DNA from: Chloroflexota bacterium | Lineage (GTDB): Bacteria > Chloroflexota > Dehalococcoidia > Dehalococcoidales > RBG-16-60-22 | Length of the DNA stretch: 53,800 nt | NCBI GenBank assembly: GCA_016190585.1 | Contig: JACPQH010000117.1 | Coordinates: forward strand, 1 to 53,800 | Direction: 5' to 3' | Shown here: positions 33,661 to 43,200 of the stretch, in pieces | Numbering within the stretch: the first letter of the stretch is position 1 | How the letters are laid out: each line of letters begins with the position of its first letter | Notes under the pieces: generated by a model | Databases searched by the model: none | Told to the model about the DNA's origin: nothing | Seen by the model: the letters and a program-made list of their open reading frames with translations, nothing else | Position numbers and translations under genes: made by a program

Positions 33661-34327
33661 GCTTCTTCCAGAGCAGCCTGGCCAGCGCCAGGTCATCGGG
33701 CGTGGTTACCTTGATATTCTCATAAGAGCCCATGTAAAGCTTGACCCTGTATCCCGCCTGCTCGACCAGGGAGGCGTCATCGGTGACCTCCCGCCCCGCG
33801 CGCCGGCAGGCGTCATTTATTATGTCAAACCGGAACACCTGCGGCGTCTGGGCCGACCACATCTCGTTTCGCGGCGGCGTCGCTCTGACTATTCTATCAT
33901 CTCCGGCTATTTTGATGGTATCTTTCACGGGCACGGCGGCCACGGCGGCGCCGGTCTCCCGGGCGGATTGCAGCCCGTCAGCGATTATCCCCGGTGTAAC
34001 CAGCGGGCGGGCGCCATCGTGCACTATTACCCACGCGCTCCTGCCCGCGCGCGCCAGTCCCGCAGTCACCGAGTCCTGCCGCCGCGCGCCGCCCTCACAG
34101 ACCTCGCTAACTTTGGCGAAGCCCTCCTCAGCCACCAGCCGCCGGCACTTCTCAAGTCTTCCAGCGTGAACGACGAGGATTATCGTGTCAACCAGCGGGC
34201 TGTCCTGGAAGGGCTGTAACGTCCGGGCCAGTAGAGGCCTGCCGCCCAGCGGGGCGAACATCTTGTCGATGCCGTTCATGCGGCGGCTCTCGCCGGCGGC
34301 GACGATTATGGCGCAGGTGTCCGGCAT
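33650..34327 (-). CDS. ispD: 2-C-methyl-D-erythritol 4-phosphate cytidylyltransferase
   Basis: 225 residues. Nucleotidyltransferase N-terminus IIVAAGESRRM (about residues 7-17) with the CTP-binding loop, VHDGARPLV (about 110-118) and the late KVTTPDDL (about 207-214). It converts MEP and CTP to CDP-ME. Separate from ispF, with overlapping ends, so coupled expression is expected. Confidence 0.95.
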   Translation of the reverse strand: MPDTCAIIVAAGESRRMNGIDKMFAPLGGRPLLARTLQPFQDSPLVDTIILVVHAGRLEKCRRLVAEEGFAKVSEVCEGGARRQDSVTAGLARAGRSAWVIVHDGARPLVTPGIIADGLQSARETGAAVAAVPVKDTIKIAGDDRIVRATPPRNEMWSAQTPQVFRFDIINDACRRAGREVTDDASLVEQAGYRVKLYMGSYENIKVTTPDDLALARLLWKKHGR

Positions 34328-34329
34328 GG

Positions 34330-35709
34330 TTACAGGTTTTTACGGCTCCTGTCCAGCCCCGCCGCCATCGCCTCCCGGACGCTGCCGACCGGCACGAGCT
34401 CCATCCCGGCGCCGTCGCCGGCTTTAAGTCGCGCCCGGGGCACCAGACAGCGCCGGAAGCCCAGCCGGGCCGCCTCGGCCAGCCGCCGCTCAAGCTGGGC
34501 GACCGGCCGTATCTCGCCGCTCAGCCCCACCTCGCCCAGGATAACCATCTCCGGGTCGACCACGGCGTCCCTGAGACTCGAAGCAACCGCCAGGGCGACG
34601 CCCAGGTCGGCGGCGGGCTCGCTTATCCTGAAGCCGCCGGTAACGTTGACGATGACGTCCTGGTTGCCTAGCCTCAGGCCGGCGCGCTTGCCCAGCACGG
34701 CGATGATCAGGAGCAGTCGGTTGAAATCGACCCCGTTGGCCGTCCGGCGGGGCAGGCCGAAGGCGGTAGGGCTCGTCAGCGCCTGGATTTCCACCAGCAG
34801 CGGGCGGCTGCCCTCCAGGGCCGGCACCACCATCGAGCCGACCAGCTCTTCCGGCCGCTGGGCGAGGAACGACAGCGAAGGGTTGTCGACGCCGGTGAGC
34901 CCGCGCTCCTTCATCTCGAAGACGCCGACCTCGTTCGCCGAGCCGAAACGGTTCTTGACGCAGCGCAGCAGGCGGTAGGCGCTGAAGGACTCGCCTTCGA
35001 GGTAGAGCACGACGTCGACGATATGCTCCAGCGTCTTGGGCCCGGCTACGCCGCCGTCCTTGGTGACATGACCGGCGATGAGCACGGGCACGCCGCTGCC
35101 CTTGGCCCACTGCATGATTCTGAGGGTACACTCCCGCACCTGGCCGACGCTGCCCGGCGCGCCCTCGTAGCCCGGCAGGTAAACTGTCTGGATGGAGTCG
35201 ATAACCGCCATCGCCGGGGAGGCCTCCTCAAGCTGTCCCAGGATGGCCTCGAGCCCGGACTCCGCCAGCAGGAAAAGGTTCTCGCCGGTAACGCCGAGAC
35301 GCCGCGCCCGCAGCTTGAGCTGTACCGCGGTCTCCTCGCCGGAGACGTAGATAACCCGGCCGTACTGAGCGGCTACCGCCGCCGAGGCCTGGAGCAGGAG
35401 GGTCGACTTGCCGATGCCGGGGTCGCCGCCGATGAGCGCCAGTGAGCCGGGCACCAGGCCGCCGCCAAGCACCCGGTCCAGCTCGGGATTGGTGGCCAGG
35501 CGCTCGCTGTCCGCCTCCGTTACGCCGGCAAGCTCCTCGAGGGGGCGTGATACCGGAGCCGGGTTGTGAAAGACGCTTTTAACGGCGGTCTTCTCCGCAA
35601 AGGAGTTCCACTGCTGGCACTCCGGGCAGCGGCCCAGCCACCTCAGGCTCTCCTTGCCGCACTGCTGGCAGACGAAGACCGTTTTTACGGGAACCCTGTC
35701 CTTAGCCAT
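34330..35709 (-). CDS. radA: DNA repair protein RadA/Sms
   Basis: 459 residues: N-terminal C4 zinc finger (CQQCGKE, CPECQQW at about residues 13-35), RecA-like core with Walker A GGDPGIGKSTL (about 93-103), the RadA-specific KNRFGSANEVG (about 255-265), and a C-terminal Lon-like domain (from about 285). It drives branch migration of recombination intermediates. First gene of its operon; it ends 2 bases before ispD. Confidence 0.95.
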   Translation of the reverse strand: MAKDRVPVKTVFVCQQCGKESLRWLGRCPECQQWNSFAEKTAVKSVFHNPAPVSRPLEELAGVTEADSERLATNPELDRVLGGGLVPGSLALIGGDPGIGKSTLLLQASAAVAAQYGRVIYVSGEETAVQLKLRARRLGVTGENLFLLAESGLEAILGQLEEASPAMAVIDSIQTVYLPGYEGAPGSVGQVRECTLRIMQWAKGSGVPVLIAGHVTKDGGVAGPKTLEHIVDVVLYLEGESFSAYRLLRCVKNRFGSANEVGVFEMKERGLTGVDNPSLSFLAQRPEELVGSMVVPALEGSRPLLVEIQALTSPTAFGLPRRTANGVDFNRLLLIIAVLGKRAGLRLGNQDVIVNVTGGFRISEPAADLGVALAVASSLRDAVVDPEMVILGEVGLSGEIRPVAQLERRLAEAARLGFRRCLVPRARLKAGDGAGMELVPVGSVREAMAAGLDRSRKNL

Positions 35710-35715
35710 AAACTG

Positions 35716-35744
35716 AATTTACCCGATTTCCTGACTTATATCAA
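35716..35744 (-). promoter_or_regulatory. radA promoter, possibly leaderless
   Basis: On the minus strand TTGATA (35744-35739), 17-base spacer and TAAATT (35721-35716). The radA ATG begins at 35709, 6 bases after the -10, so transcription would start at or near the start codon. Confidence 0.5.
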
Positions 35745-35869
35745 GACTGGTAGGGAGGCCGAGGAAAGTATTGACTGGATAAATATTTGAGCCCGGAGAC
35801 AAGCCGCGGTACACTGGTAAAGGGCAAGAACAGGGATGACCGGATAGACTCCGGATATTACCTGGTGCA

Positions 35870-35904
35870 GGGTTTCTGAAATAACGTTAACTTTTCGGAA
35901 TGAC
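35870..35904. repeat. Shortened copy of the palindromic intergenic repeat
   Basis: GGGTTTCTGAAATAACGTTA (35870-35889) parallels 15690-15708 (GGGTTGCTGAATAACGTTA), followed by TCGGAATGAC (35895-35904) as in the right arm at 15778-15787. The interior hairpin of the first copy is missing. Confidence 0.5.
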
Positions 35905-35950
35905 CGTAAAGAAGCGTTAGATACGTCACGCTAGTGGGGAAGTGAAGGTT

Positions 35951-36094
35951 ATGAGCACCAGGCGCAAGCACAGGAGGGCGTCGGAGCGCAGGCTGGCCAA
36001 GTCCGGTAAACGCAGCCCGGTAACAATCTGGACGATAATCATTATCGCCCTGGCAGCCCTGGCCGCGGGCATCGCTCGGGTCATCTCTCGCTAA
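35951..36094 (+). CDS. Small single-helix membrane protein, 47 aa
   Basis: ATG 35951 with GAAGG 3-5 bases upstream. A very basic N-terminus (about residues 3-21, many Arg/Lys/His) is followed by one membrane helix (TIWTIIIIALAALAAGIA, about 25-42) and a short basic end. Composition fits a cytoplasm-facing basic tail on a single span. Unrecognised; support comes from the start signal and the clean membrane helix. The rest of the 35710-36241 gap holds a repeat fragment and promoters. Confidence 0.5.
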   Translation: MSTRRKHRRASERRLAKSGKRSPVTIWTIIIIALAALAAGIARVISR

Positions 36095-36178
36095 CTCCGG
36101 TTTCTTCTGGTTCATCAGAGCCGGCCGGTTGAACGGCACAAATATCGCCCCCTCCTGCCACCCCGCCCCGCCGCCTTC

Positions 36179-36207
36179 TTCTATCCCCTCGCCAAACCCG
36201 CTATAAT
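36179..36207 (+). promoter_or_regulatory. Promoter upstream of the acyl-CoA dehydrogenase gene
   Basis: A perfect -10 TATAAT (36202-36207) with a weak -35 TTCTAT (36179-36184) at 17-base spacing. GGAGG follows 26 bases downstream, ahead of ATG 36242. Confidence 0.55.
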
Positions 36208-36241
36208 AAGGCAAAACCTGACCCCGCCGGAGGTCTGCCTG

Positions 36242-37417
36242 ATGTTCCAGGACGTGGACTACTTTAATATCGAGGAACTGCTCACCGAAGAGGAAAAACT
36301 GGCCCGGAACACCGCCCGCGACTTTTTCGAGCACGAAGTCCGGCCGCTGGTTGTGGAGGCCTTCCACCTGGAGAGGCCGCTGGACTGGCGGCGGCTGGCC
36401 CCGGAACTCGGCCGATTGGGATTTATCGGGCCGGTTATCCCTGCGGCGTACGGCGGCGGGGGTACGAATTACACCACCTGCGGGCTAATCTCCCGGGAGG
36501 CCGAAAAGGTCGACAGCGCCGTCGGCGGCTTCATCCGCGAGGAGACCGCGCTGGTCATGTACCCTGTCTGGCGTTACGGCTCCGAGACGCAGAAGAGGCG
36601 CTGGCTGCCAGCCATCGCGCGCGGCGAGGCCATCGGCTGCTTCGGCCTCACCGAGCCTGATGCCGGCTCGGACGTCGCCGCCATGACGACGACCGCCCGG
36701 CGGGACGGGGGGGAGTGGGTCATCAACGGCAGCAAGCAGTGGATAAGCGAGGCTGCCGACGCCGATATGGCCGTCGTCTGGGCGCAGACCGGGGAGGGCG
36801 TCCGGGGGTTCATCGTCGAGCGCGGGACGGCGGGCTTCGCTCAAAGCTTCGAGCGGCGCAAGGGCTCGATGCGGGCGGGGGATGTCGGCGGGCTGAGCTT
36901 CACCGACTGCCGCGTTCCTGAAGATAACGCGCTGCCGGGCGCGCTCGGTCTCCGGCCGGTACTGAGCTGCCTCGACCAGGCCCGTTTCGCTATCGCCTGG
37001 GGCGCCATCGGCGTCGCCGCCGACTGCTACGAGACCGCCCTGGGCTATGCCAGAGAGCGCCGGCAGTTCGACGCGCCCATCGCCTCGTACCAGCTCGTCC
37101 AGGAGAAGCTGGTCGACATGCTCGTGGAAATAACCAAGGGCCAGTTGCTCGCTTACCGCCTGGGCCGGCTCATGGACGCGGGTAAGGCCGCCTATACCCA
37201 GATTTCGCTGGCCAAAAAGAACAACGCCGCCGTGGCCCGGATGTGCGCCGCCGCCCGCGAGCTTCTCGGCGCTAACGGCGTCTCACTGGAAAACTCCCCC
37301 ATCCGGCACATGGCGAACATGGAGTCGGTATACACCTACCAGGGCACCGACCATAACTATACCCTTATCCTCGGCGCCGACATCACCGGCATCCCGGCGT
37401 TCCGAACTAAGAAGTGA
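36242..37417 (+). CDS. Acyl-CoA dehydrogenase family protein, glutaryl-CoA dehydrogenase-like, with altered catalytic residue
   Basis: 391 residues in three ACAD domains. FAD/substrate motifs are kept: CFGLTEPDAGSD (about residues 138-149), the middle beta domain (about 150-240) and the C-terminal helical bundle with ANMESVYTYQGTDHNY (about 358-373) and ILGADITG. The overall pattern (LDQARFAIAWGAIG, EITKGQLLAYRLGRLMD) is close to glutaryl-CoA dehydrogenase. In ACADs the base is the Glu of YEGT; here it is Gln367 (codon CAG 37340-37342). The alternative helix-G Glu of isovaleryl/long-chain types is also absent (Ala in LDQARF). Dehydrogenation as normally catalysed is therefore doubtful. A good ribosome site precedes ATG 36242. 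rmuC follows 9 bases later. Confidence 0.85.
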   Translation: MFQDVDYFNIEELLTEEEKLARNTARDFFEHEVRPLVVEAFHLERPLDWRRLAPELGRLGFIGPVIPAAYGGGGTNYTTCGLISREAEKVDSAVGGFIREETALVMYPVWRYGSETQKRRWLPAIARGEAIGCFGLTEPDAGSDVAAMTTTARRDGGEWVINGSKQWISEAADADMAVVWAQTGEGVRGFIVERGTAGFAQSFERRKGSMRAGDVGGLSFTDCRVPEDNALPGALGLRPVLSCLDQARFAIAWGAIGVAADCYETALGYARERRQFDAPIASYQLVQEKLVDMLVEITKGQLLAYRLGRLMDAGKAAYTQISLAKKNNAAVARMCAAARELLGANGVSLENSPIRHMANMESVYTYQGTDHNYTLILGADITGIPAFRTKK

Positions 37418-37426
37418 GGTGAGACA

Positions 37427-38557
37427 GTGGACATGATCCTGGCGCTCCTCGCGGGGCTGGTCATCGGAGGGCTGACCGTGTTCCTGCTCGCCCGCTGGCA
37501 GAACAAGGCCATGGAGAAGACCTTCTCCGCGCTGTCGCTGGAGGCGCTCCGAAAGAACACCGAGGACTTCCTCAGGCTGGCCAACGAGTCGCTCTCAAAA
37601 CACACCCAGGCCGGGTCGAGCGAGCTCGAAGGCAAGAAAAAGCTCATCGACCAGACCCTGGAGGCCATGAAGGCCGACCTGCAAAAGGTGGAGCGGCTGG
37701 TCACCGATATCGACAGCAAGCGGGAGAAGTCCTTCGGCGAGGTGAGCACGCACCTGAAGCTGGTCGGGGAACAGACGGGGAAGCTCCAGGAGACCACGGG
37801 CAAACTGCAGGCGGCGCTGGCCAATACCAGGGTGCGGGGGCAGTGGGGGGAAAGAATGGCGGAGGACGTGGTGCGGACCATCGGGCTTGTCGAACACATC
37901 GACTACGAAAGACAGAAGCAGCAGGAAACCGGCGACTCCCGTCCCGACTACACCTTCCTGCTGCCGCACGACCTGAAGGTAAACATGGACGTCAAGTTCC
38001 CGCTCAACAACTACCTCAAGTTCGCCAGCGAGGAGAGCGAGGACGCCCGGCAAAAGCATAAAGCGGAGTTCCTGAAGGACGCCCGGAAGCGTATCAAAGA
38101 GGTCACCACCCGCGAGTATATCAACCCGGAGGGCCGGACGGTCGATTACGTCCTGGTGTTCGTGCCCAACGAGCAGATCTACTGCTTCATCCACGAAAAT
38201 GACGGCTCCATCCTCGATGACGCGCTGAAAAGCAAGGTGGTGCTCTGCTCCCCCCTTACCCTGTACGCCATCCTGGCCGTCATGCGGCAGGCGATCGATA
38301 CCTTCAACCTGGAGAAGGCCACCACCGAGGTGCTCTCCCTCTACGGGGCCTTCAACCTCCAGTGGGCGAAGTTCCAGGAGTGCCTGGAAGGCATGGGCCG
38401 GCATATCGATCAGACGCGGCAAGCGTATGACAGCCTGGTCTCGACGCGCCGGGCCAAACTCGACACCCACCTCCGGAAGATCGACGACCTTATCAAGCAG
38501 CGGGGTATCGCGCTGCCGGCGGACACGACCCCCCGGGATGGGAACCCGGACCTTTAG
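37427..38557 (+). CDS. rmuC: DNA recombination protein RmuC
   Basis: 376 residues: N-terminal membrane anchor (about 2-22), a long coiled coil (about 30-130), then the RmuC nuclease-like domain with RGQWGERMAED (about residues 137-147), DVKFPLNNYLKF (about 186-197) and VLVFVPNEQIY. RmuC limits inversions at short repeats and is related to PD-(D/E)XK nucleases. GTG start with GAGGTGAG upstream. Co-directional with the upstream acyl-CoA dehydrogenase gene, with no functional link evident. Confidence 0.93.
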   Translation: MDMILALLAGLVIGGLTVFLLARWQNKAMEKTFSALSLEALRKNTEDFLRLANESLSKHTQAGSSELEGKKKLIDQTLEAMKADLQKVERLVTDIDSKREKSFGEVSTHLKLVGEQTGKLQETTGKLQAALANTRVRGQWGERMAEDVVRTIGLVEHIDYERQKQQETGDSRPDYTFLLPHDLKVNMDVKFPLNNYLKFASEESEDARQKHKAEFLKDARKRIKEVTTREYINPEGRTVDYVLVFVPNEQIYCFIHENDGSILDDALKSKVVLCSPLTLYAILAVMRQAIDTFNLEKATTEVLSLYGAFNLQWAKFQECLEGMGRHIDQTRQAYDSLVSTRRAKLDTHLRKIDDLIKQRGIALPADTTPRDGNPDL

Positions 38558-38587
38558 CCTGGAGGGTCGTGATCCGGCCTCCGGGCT
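38556..38587 (+). terminator. Hairpin terminator after rmuC
   Basis: AGCCTGGAGG (38556-38565) pairs with CCTCCGGGCT (38578-38587), 10 bp with one G-T wobble and a 12-base loop, starting inside the rmuC stop codon. The T-run after it is short (TACGTTT). Confidence 0.55.
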
Positions 38588-38592
38588 TACGT

Positions 38593-38621
38593 TTGACAGG
38601 CTTTACCCCTTATGTTAGACT
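38593..38621 (+). promoter_or_regulatory. Promoter of the hdr-mvhD-metV operon
   Basis: TTGACA (38593-38598, consensus), 17-base spacer, TAGACT (38616-38621) with TG one base ahead of the -10 (extended -10). Transcription should start near 38628, leaving a leader of about 180 bases before hdrC. Confidence 0.8.
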
Positions 38622-38627
38622 TTCGAT

Positions 38628-38805
38628 AGGTGCATGAGGCATCTCATCTGGGAACCGGAACCAGAAGAGCGGTTTTAGAGGTTGTTGAGACAATCGGTTG
38701 CCACCGTCCCGGGGTCTGCCCGCCATTCATATTTTTGTCGCATCGCCCTCAAGTATGCCCGGTGTCCCGATGCGCCGCGCGCCGGATTAATCTCGCAGGG
38801 GTAAA
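38628..38805 (+). other. Structured 5' leader of the hdr operon
   Basis: Contains consecutive hairpins ATGAG-GCAT-CTCAT (38634-38647) and TCTGG-N9-CCAGA (38647-38665), then a T-rich stretch and no open reading frame I can support. Possibly a regulatory RNA leader; it matches no riboswitch consensus that I recognise. Confidence 0.4.
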
Positions 38806-39366
38806 ATGATGAAGATACCGGAAGCCATTGTTCCGGATGAGTCTGCCCGCTCGAAGGTCGAAAGCCTGAGCGGTGAGAGGATAGCGGCCTGCTACCAGTG
38901 CGAGAAGTGCACAAACGGCTGTCCGGTCACCTTCGCCATGGATATCGTCCCCCACAAGCTGATGCGCCTGGTCCACTACGGCGCGCTCGACCCCGTGCTG
39001 CGCAGCCGGACCGTCTGGGCTTGCGCGTCCTGCGAGACCTGCTCCACCCGCTGCCCCAACGGCATCGACATCACCCACGTCATGGACACGCTGCGGCAGC
39101 TCTCGCTGCGTGAGGGCAGCAACGCGCAGAAAAGCACCCCGCTGTTTCACCGGGAGTTTCTCTCGTCGGTACGGCGTCACGGCCGGGTACACGAAGCCGG
39201 CATGATTATCGGCTACACCCTGAAGAACGAAGGCATCCCCGGCCTGTTGCGGCAAGCCGGCGTCGGGCTGAAGCTGTTGCTCCGGGGCAAACTGAAGCCG
39301 CTGCCCCGCTCCCACGCCGCCGGCCAGGTCAAAGAGATATTCAAGCAGGCCGAAGGGGAAGTTTAG
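38806..39366 (+). CDS. hdrC: Heterodisulfide reductase subunit C-like ferredoxin
   Basis: 186 residues. Two 4Fe-4S motifs: CYQCEKCTNGCPV (about residues 29-41) and CASCETCSTRCPNG (about 68-81), the HdrC pattern, with a helical C-terminal part. It relays electrons between HdrA and HdrB. Start ATG 38806 (or 38809, directly after) with AGGGG upstream. First gene of hdrC-hdrB-hdrA-mvhD-metV; hdrB starts 3 bases after it. Confidence 0.93.
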   Translation: MMKIPEAIVPDESARSKVESLSGERIAACYQCEKCTNGCPVTFAMDIVPHKLMRLVHYGALDPVLRSRTVWACASCETCSTRCPNGIDITHVMDTLRQLSLREGSNAQKSTPLFHREFLSSVRRHGRVHEAGMIIGYTLKNEGIPGLLRQAGVGLKLLLRGKLKPLPRSHAAGQVKEIFKQAEGEV

Positions 39367-39369
39367 TAA

Positions 39370-40203
39370 ATGAAGGTCTCTTACTATCCCGGATGCTCAC
39401 TTGATGGCACCGCCCGGGAATATGGCGAATCCGTCCAGACCATCGCCGGGCTCCTGGACGTCGAACTCGCCGAGCTCGAGGACTGGACCTGCTGCGGCGC
39501 GTCTTCGGCCCATGCCACCAGCGACCGGCTGGCCACCGCCCTGCCCGCGCGCAACATGGAGCTGGCCGATAAGGCGGGCCTCGACCTGGTGATACCCTGC
39601 GCCGCCTGCTACCAGAGGCTGAAAGCCGCCGACAAGGAGCTCCGCGCCGCCGGGGACTCGTACAAGGGCGATTTCAAGGTCAAACACCTCGTTGACTTCC
39701 TCTGGGAGGATGTCGGCGAGAAAACCTTGACCGCCAGGGTAAAAAAACCGCTCAGCGGCCTGAGTATGGTCTGCTACTACGGCTGCCTGATAACGCGCCC
39801 GCCGAGGGTAACGGACGCGCTCAGGCCGGATGACCCCCGGGCGATGGATAACATCCTGAAAACCACCGGGGCCGAGGTCCGGAACTGGTCTTTCAAAACC
39901 GAATGCTGCGGCGGCAGCCTGATGTTCACCCAGCCGGCTATCGCCATGAAAATGACGGAGCGGCTGCTCGCCATGGCCCGGGAAGCGGGCGCCGAGTGCA
40001 TCGCCACCGGCTGTCCGGTCTGCCTGTCCAACCTGGACATGATGCAGTCGGAAATCTCGCGGGCCACCGGGAAAAGCTACGGTATACCCATCTTCTACGT
40101 CAGCGAGCTCCTCGGCCTGGCTTTCGGTCAACCCGCCGGCAGGTGGCTGAAGGGACACCTGACCGATACCAGGCCCTTGCTCAGGCAGAAGGGGCTGCTC
40201 TAA
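39370..40203 (+). CDS. hdrB: Heterodisulfide reductase subunit B-like protein
   Basis: 277 residues with two CCG domains: YYPGCSLDG with WTCCGASS and CAACY (about residues 4-80), and YYGCLITRP with ECCGGS and CPVC (about 137-220). These Cys bind the two non-cubane 4Fe-4S clusters that reduce disulfide or another terminal acceptor in HdrB. Both sites are intact. In acetogens lacking CoM/CoB, such HdrB works with MetF/MetV complexes. The true acceptor is not known. Confidence 0.93.
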   Translation: MKVSYYPGCSLDGTAREYGESVQTIAGLLDVELAELEDWTCCGASSAHATSDRLATALPARNMELADKAGLDLVIPCAACYQRLKAADKELRAAGDSYKGDFKVKHLVDFLWEDVGEKTLTARVKKPLSGLSMVCYYGCLITRPPRVTDALRPDDPRAMDNILKTTGAEVRNWSFKTECCGGSLMFTQPAIAMKMTERLLAMAREAGAECIATGCPVCLSNLDMMQSEISRATGKSYGIPIFYVSELLGLAFGQPAGRWLKGHLTDTRPLLRQKGLL

Positions 40204-40213
40204 GGGGACAGAC

Positions 40214-43200
40214 ATGAGCGACGCTTCGAACGATAACAAGAACCGGGTAGGCGCCGTGATGGTGGTGGGGGGCGGCATCGCCGGAATGCAGTCGTCCCTG
40301 GACCTGGCCAACTCCGGCTTCAAGGTATTCCTCGTCGAGGAGACGAGCGCCATCGGCGGGCGGATGTCCCAGCTTGACAAGACCTTCCCGACCAACGACT
40401 GCTCGATGTGCATGATATCCCCCAAGCTCATCGAGATAGACAAGAACCTCAATATCGAGCTTTTGACCAATACGCGGGTGCAGTCCGTCGAGGGCGAGGA
40501 AGGCGACTTCACCGTAACCGTGCTCAAGAAGCCGCGCTACATCGACCTGAAGAAGTGCACCGGCTGCGGCGACTGCGCCCAGGCCTGTCCGGTATCGCTC
40601 GCCAACGAGTTTGAGATGGGTCTCAACCAGCGGAAGGCCACCTTCAAGCGCTACCCGCAGGCCATTCCGAGCGCCTTCTCCATTACCAAGGCCGCCCGCC
40701 CCCCGTGCAAGCTCTCCTGTCCGGCGGGGTGCAACGGGCAGGGCTATGTCGCCCTTATCTCCCAGGGCAAGTATGTTGAAGCTGTGGACCACATCAAGAA
40801 AACCATACCGCTGCCGTCAACGCTGGGGCGCATCTGCCATCACCCCTGCGAGCAAGCCTGCAACCGCGGCGACGTGGACCAGCCTATCGCTATCGCCACC
40901 CTGAAGAGCTTCGTGTCCGACCTCGTCCGGCAGCGGCGTAAAGACGGACAGTTACCGCCGGAAGAGAAACCGGTAATCGACCTGGCCAAACCGAAGGTCG
41001 CCGTGGTGGGCGCGGGGCCTTCCGGCATCACCTGCGCCTACGAGCTGGTCAAGAAGGGCTACCCGGTGACCATCTTCGAGGCGGCTTCCCGGCCGGGCGG
41101 CCAGCTCCAGTCCTCGATACCACGCTACCGCCTCCCCAAGGACGTGCTGGCGGATGACATCAAGGATATTATGGATTCGGGCATCGAGCTCAAGCTCAAC
41201 AGCCCGATAAATGACCGGAGCGCCCTGGACGGACTCAAGAAACAGGGCTACCAGGCCGTCTACCTGGCTATCGGCGCGCAGAAGAGCCGCGGTCTCCCCA
41301 TTCCCGGCGCCGAGCTGCCCGGCGTGCTGCTGGCGCTGGATTTCCTGAGAAAAGCCAACCTGGACGAAGATACCGGCATCGGCAAGCGGGTGGTCGTCAT
41401 CGGCGGCGGCAACGTGGCCATGGACGTCGCCCGCACGGCGCGGCGGCTGGGCGCCGCCGAGGTACACGCCGTCTGTCTCGAATCCCGGACGGAGATGCCG
41501 GCCCACGCCTGGGAGATCGAGGAAGCCGCGGAAGAGGGCGTCGACATCCAACCCTCCTGGGGTCCGCGGCAGATAATCGCGGGTGACGGCAAGGTCGCCG
41601 GTATCGAGTTCGAGAAATGCACCGCGGTCTTCGACAGCCAGAAACGCTTCAGCCCGGTGTTCGATAAGGGTGTTACCCAAAAGTTTGACTGCGATACCGT
41701 TATCATCGCCATCGGCCAGGCGGCCGACCCCGGCATGCTCGAGCAGAAAACCGGCATCAAGAGCAACCGGGGCTTTATAGTCGCCGACCCCCTGACCCTG
41801 ATCACCGGCGAGCCGGGCGTCTTCGCCGGCGGCGATGCGGTCACCGGGCCGAAGTCGGCGGTGGAAGCCATCCAGCAGGGCCAGGAAGCGGCCATCTCCA
41901 TCGAGCGCTACCTTACCGGGCAGGACCTGCGCCAGGGTCGCCAGCTTCCCAGGGAAACCCCGGCGCCTCTTCCCGAAGGCGAACATGACTGGAAACCCCG
42001 CGTCAGCATGACCAAGATAGCCCTGGAGCGAAGGATTTCCGGCTTCGATGAGCTCGAGCCCGGCTTTACCGAGGAGGAAGCCCTCCGGGAAGCGCGGCGC
42101 TGCTTGAACTGCGGCTTCTGCAGCGAGTGTCTCCAGTGCGTCGCCGCCTGCCAGGCCAAGGCCATCGACCACGCCATGAAGCCGGAAACGGTCAAGCTGC
42201 GCGTCGGCGCGGTGGTGCTGGCGCCCGGTTTTGAGCCTTTTGACGCCGCCCTGAAGAGCGAGTACGGTTACGGCCGCATGCCCAACGTGGTCACCAGCCT
42301 CGAGTTCGAGCGCATTCTCTCGGCTTCCGGCCCTTTCCAGGGCCAGGTCAAGCGCCCCTCGGACGGCAAGCACCCGGTCAAGGTGGCCTGGATCCAGTGT
42401 GTCGGCTCCCGGGATGAGACCTGCGGGCGGGACTACTGCTCGTCCGTCTGCTGCATGTACGCCACCAAGGAAGCCATCATCGCCCGCGAGCATGACAGCC
42501 ATATCCAGCCGACCATCTTTTATAACGATATGCGCGCCTTCGGCAAGGGTTTCGAGAGGTATTACGAATCGGCGAAGGCCAAGTTCGGCGTTCGCTACGT
42601 GAAGAGCGTGGTGTCCGGCATAAAGGAGCTCCAGCAAGGCAAGAACCTCCTGCTGGACTATTATAACGGGGAGGGCAAGCAGACCGAGGAGTTCGACATG
42701 GTGGTCCTCTCGGTCGGCCTGGTCCCCTCGAAGAGCGCCGCCGGGCTGGCTTCAACCTTCGGTATCAAGACGGACCGGTTCGGCTTCTGCCAGACCGAAG
42801 AGCTCAGCCCGAATATCACCTCGCGTCCCGGCGTGTACGTCGCCGGGGCCTTCGACCGGCCGATGGATATACCGGAAGCGGTCATGAGCGCCAGCAGCGC
42901 GGCCTCCCTGGCGGCGCAGTCCGTGGCCCAGGCCCGCGGGACGCTGGTGACGGAAAAGGTCTACCCGCCGGAGCTGGAACTCGACCACCAGGCGCCGCGT
43001 ATCGGCGTTTTCGTCTGCCGCTGCGGTACCAACATCGCGCGCGTGGTGGACGTCCCGAACGTGGCGGAATACGCGAAGACCCTGCCTAACGTCGTTCACG
43101 CCGAGGAGAACCTCTATACCTGCTCCACGGACACGCAGGCCAAGATTATTCAAACCATCCTGGAAAAGAAGCTCAACCGGGTGGTAGTAGCCTCGTGCAG

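Noticed and set aside
40952..42637. 561-codon open frame on the minus strand opposite hdrA
   Set aside because: Antisense shadow of the HdrA-GltD fusion; low-complexity composition and no ribosome site.
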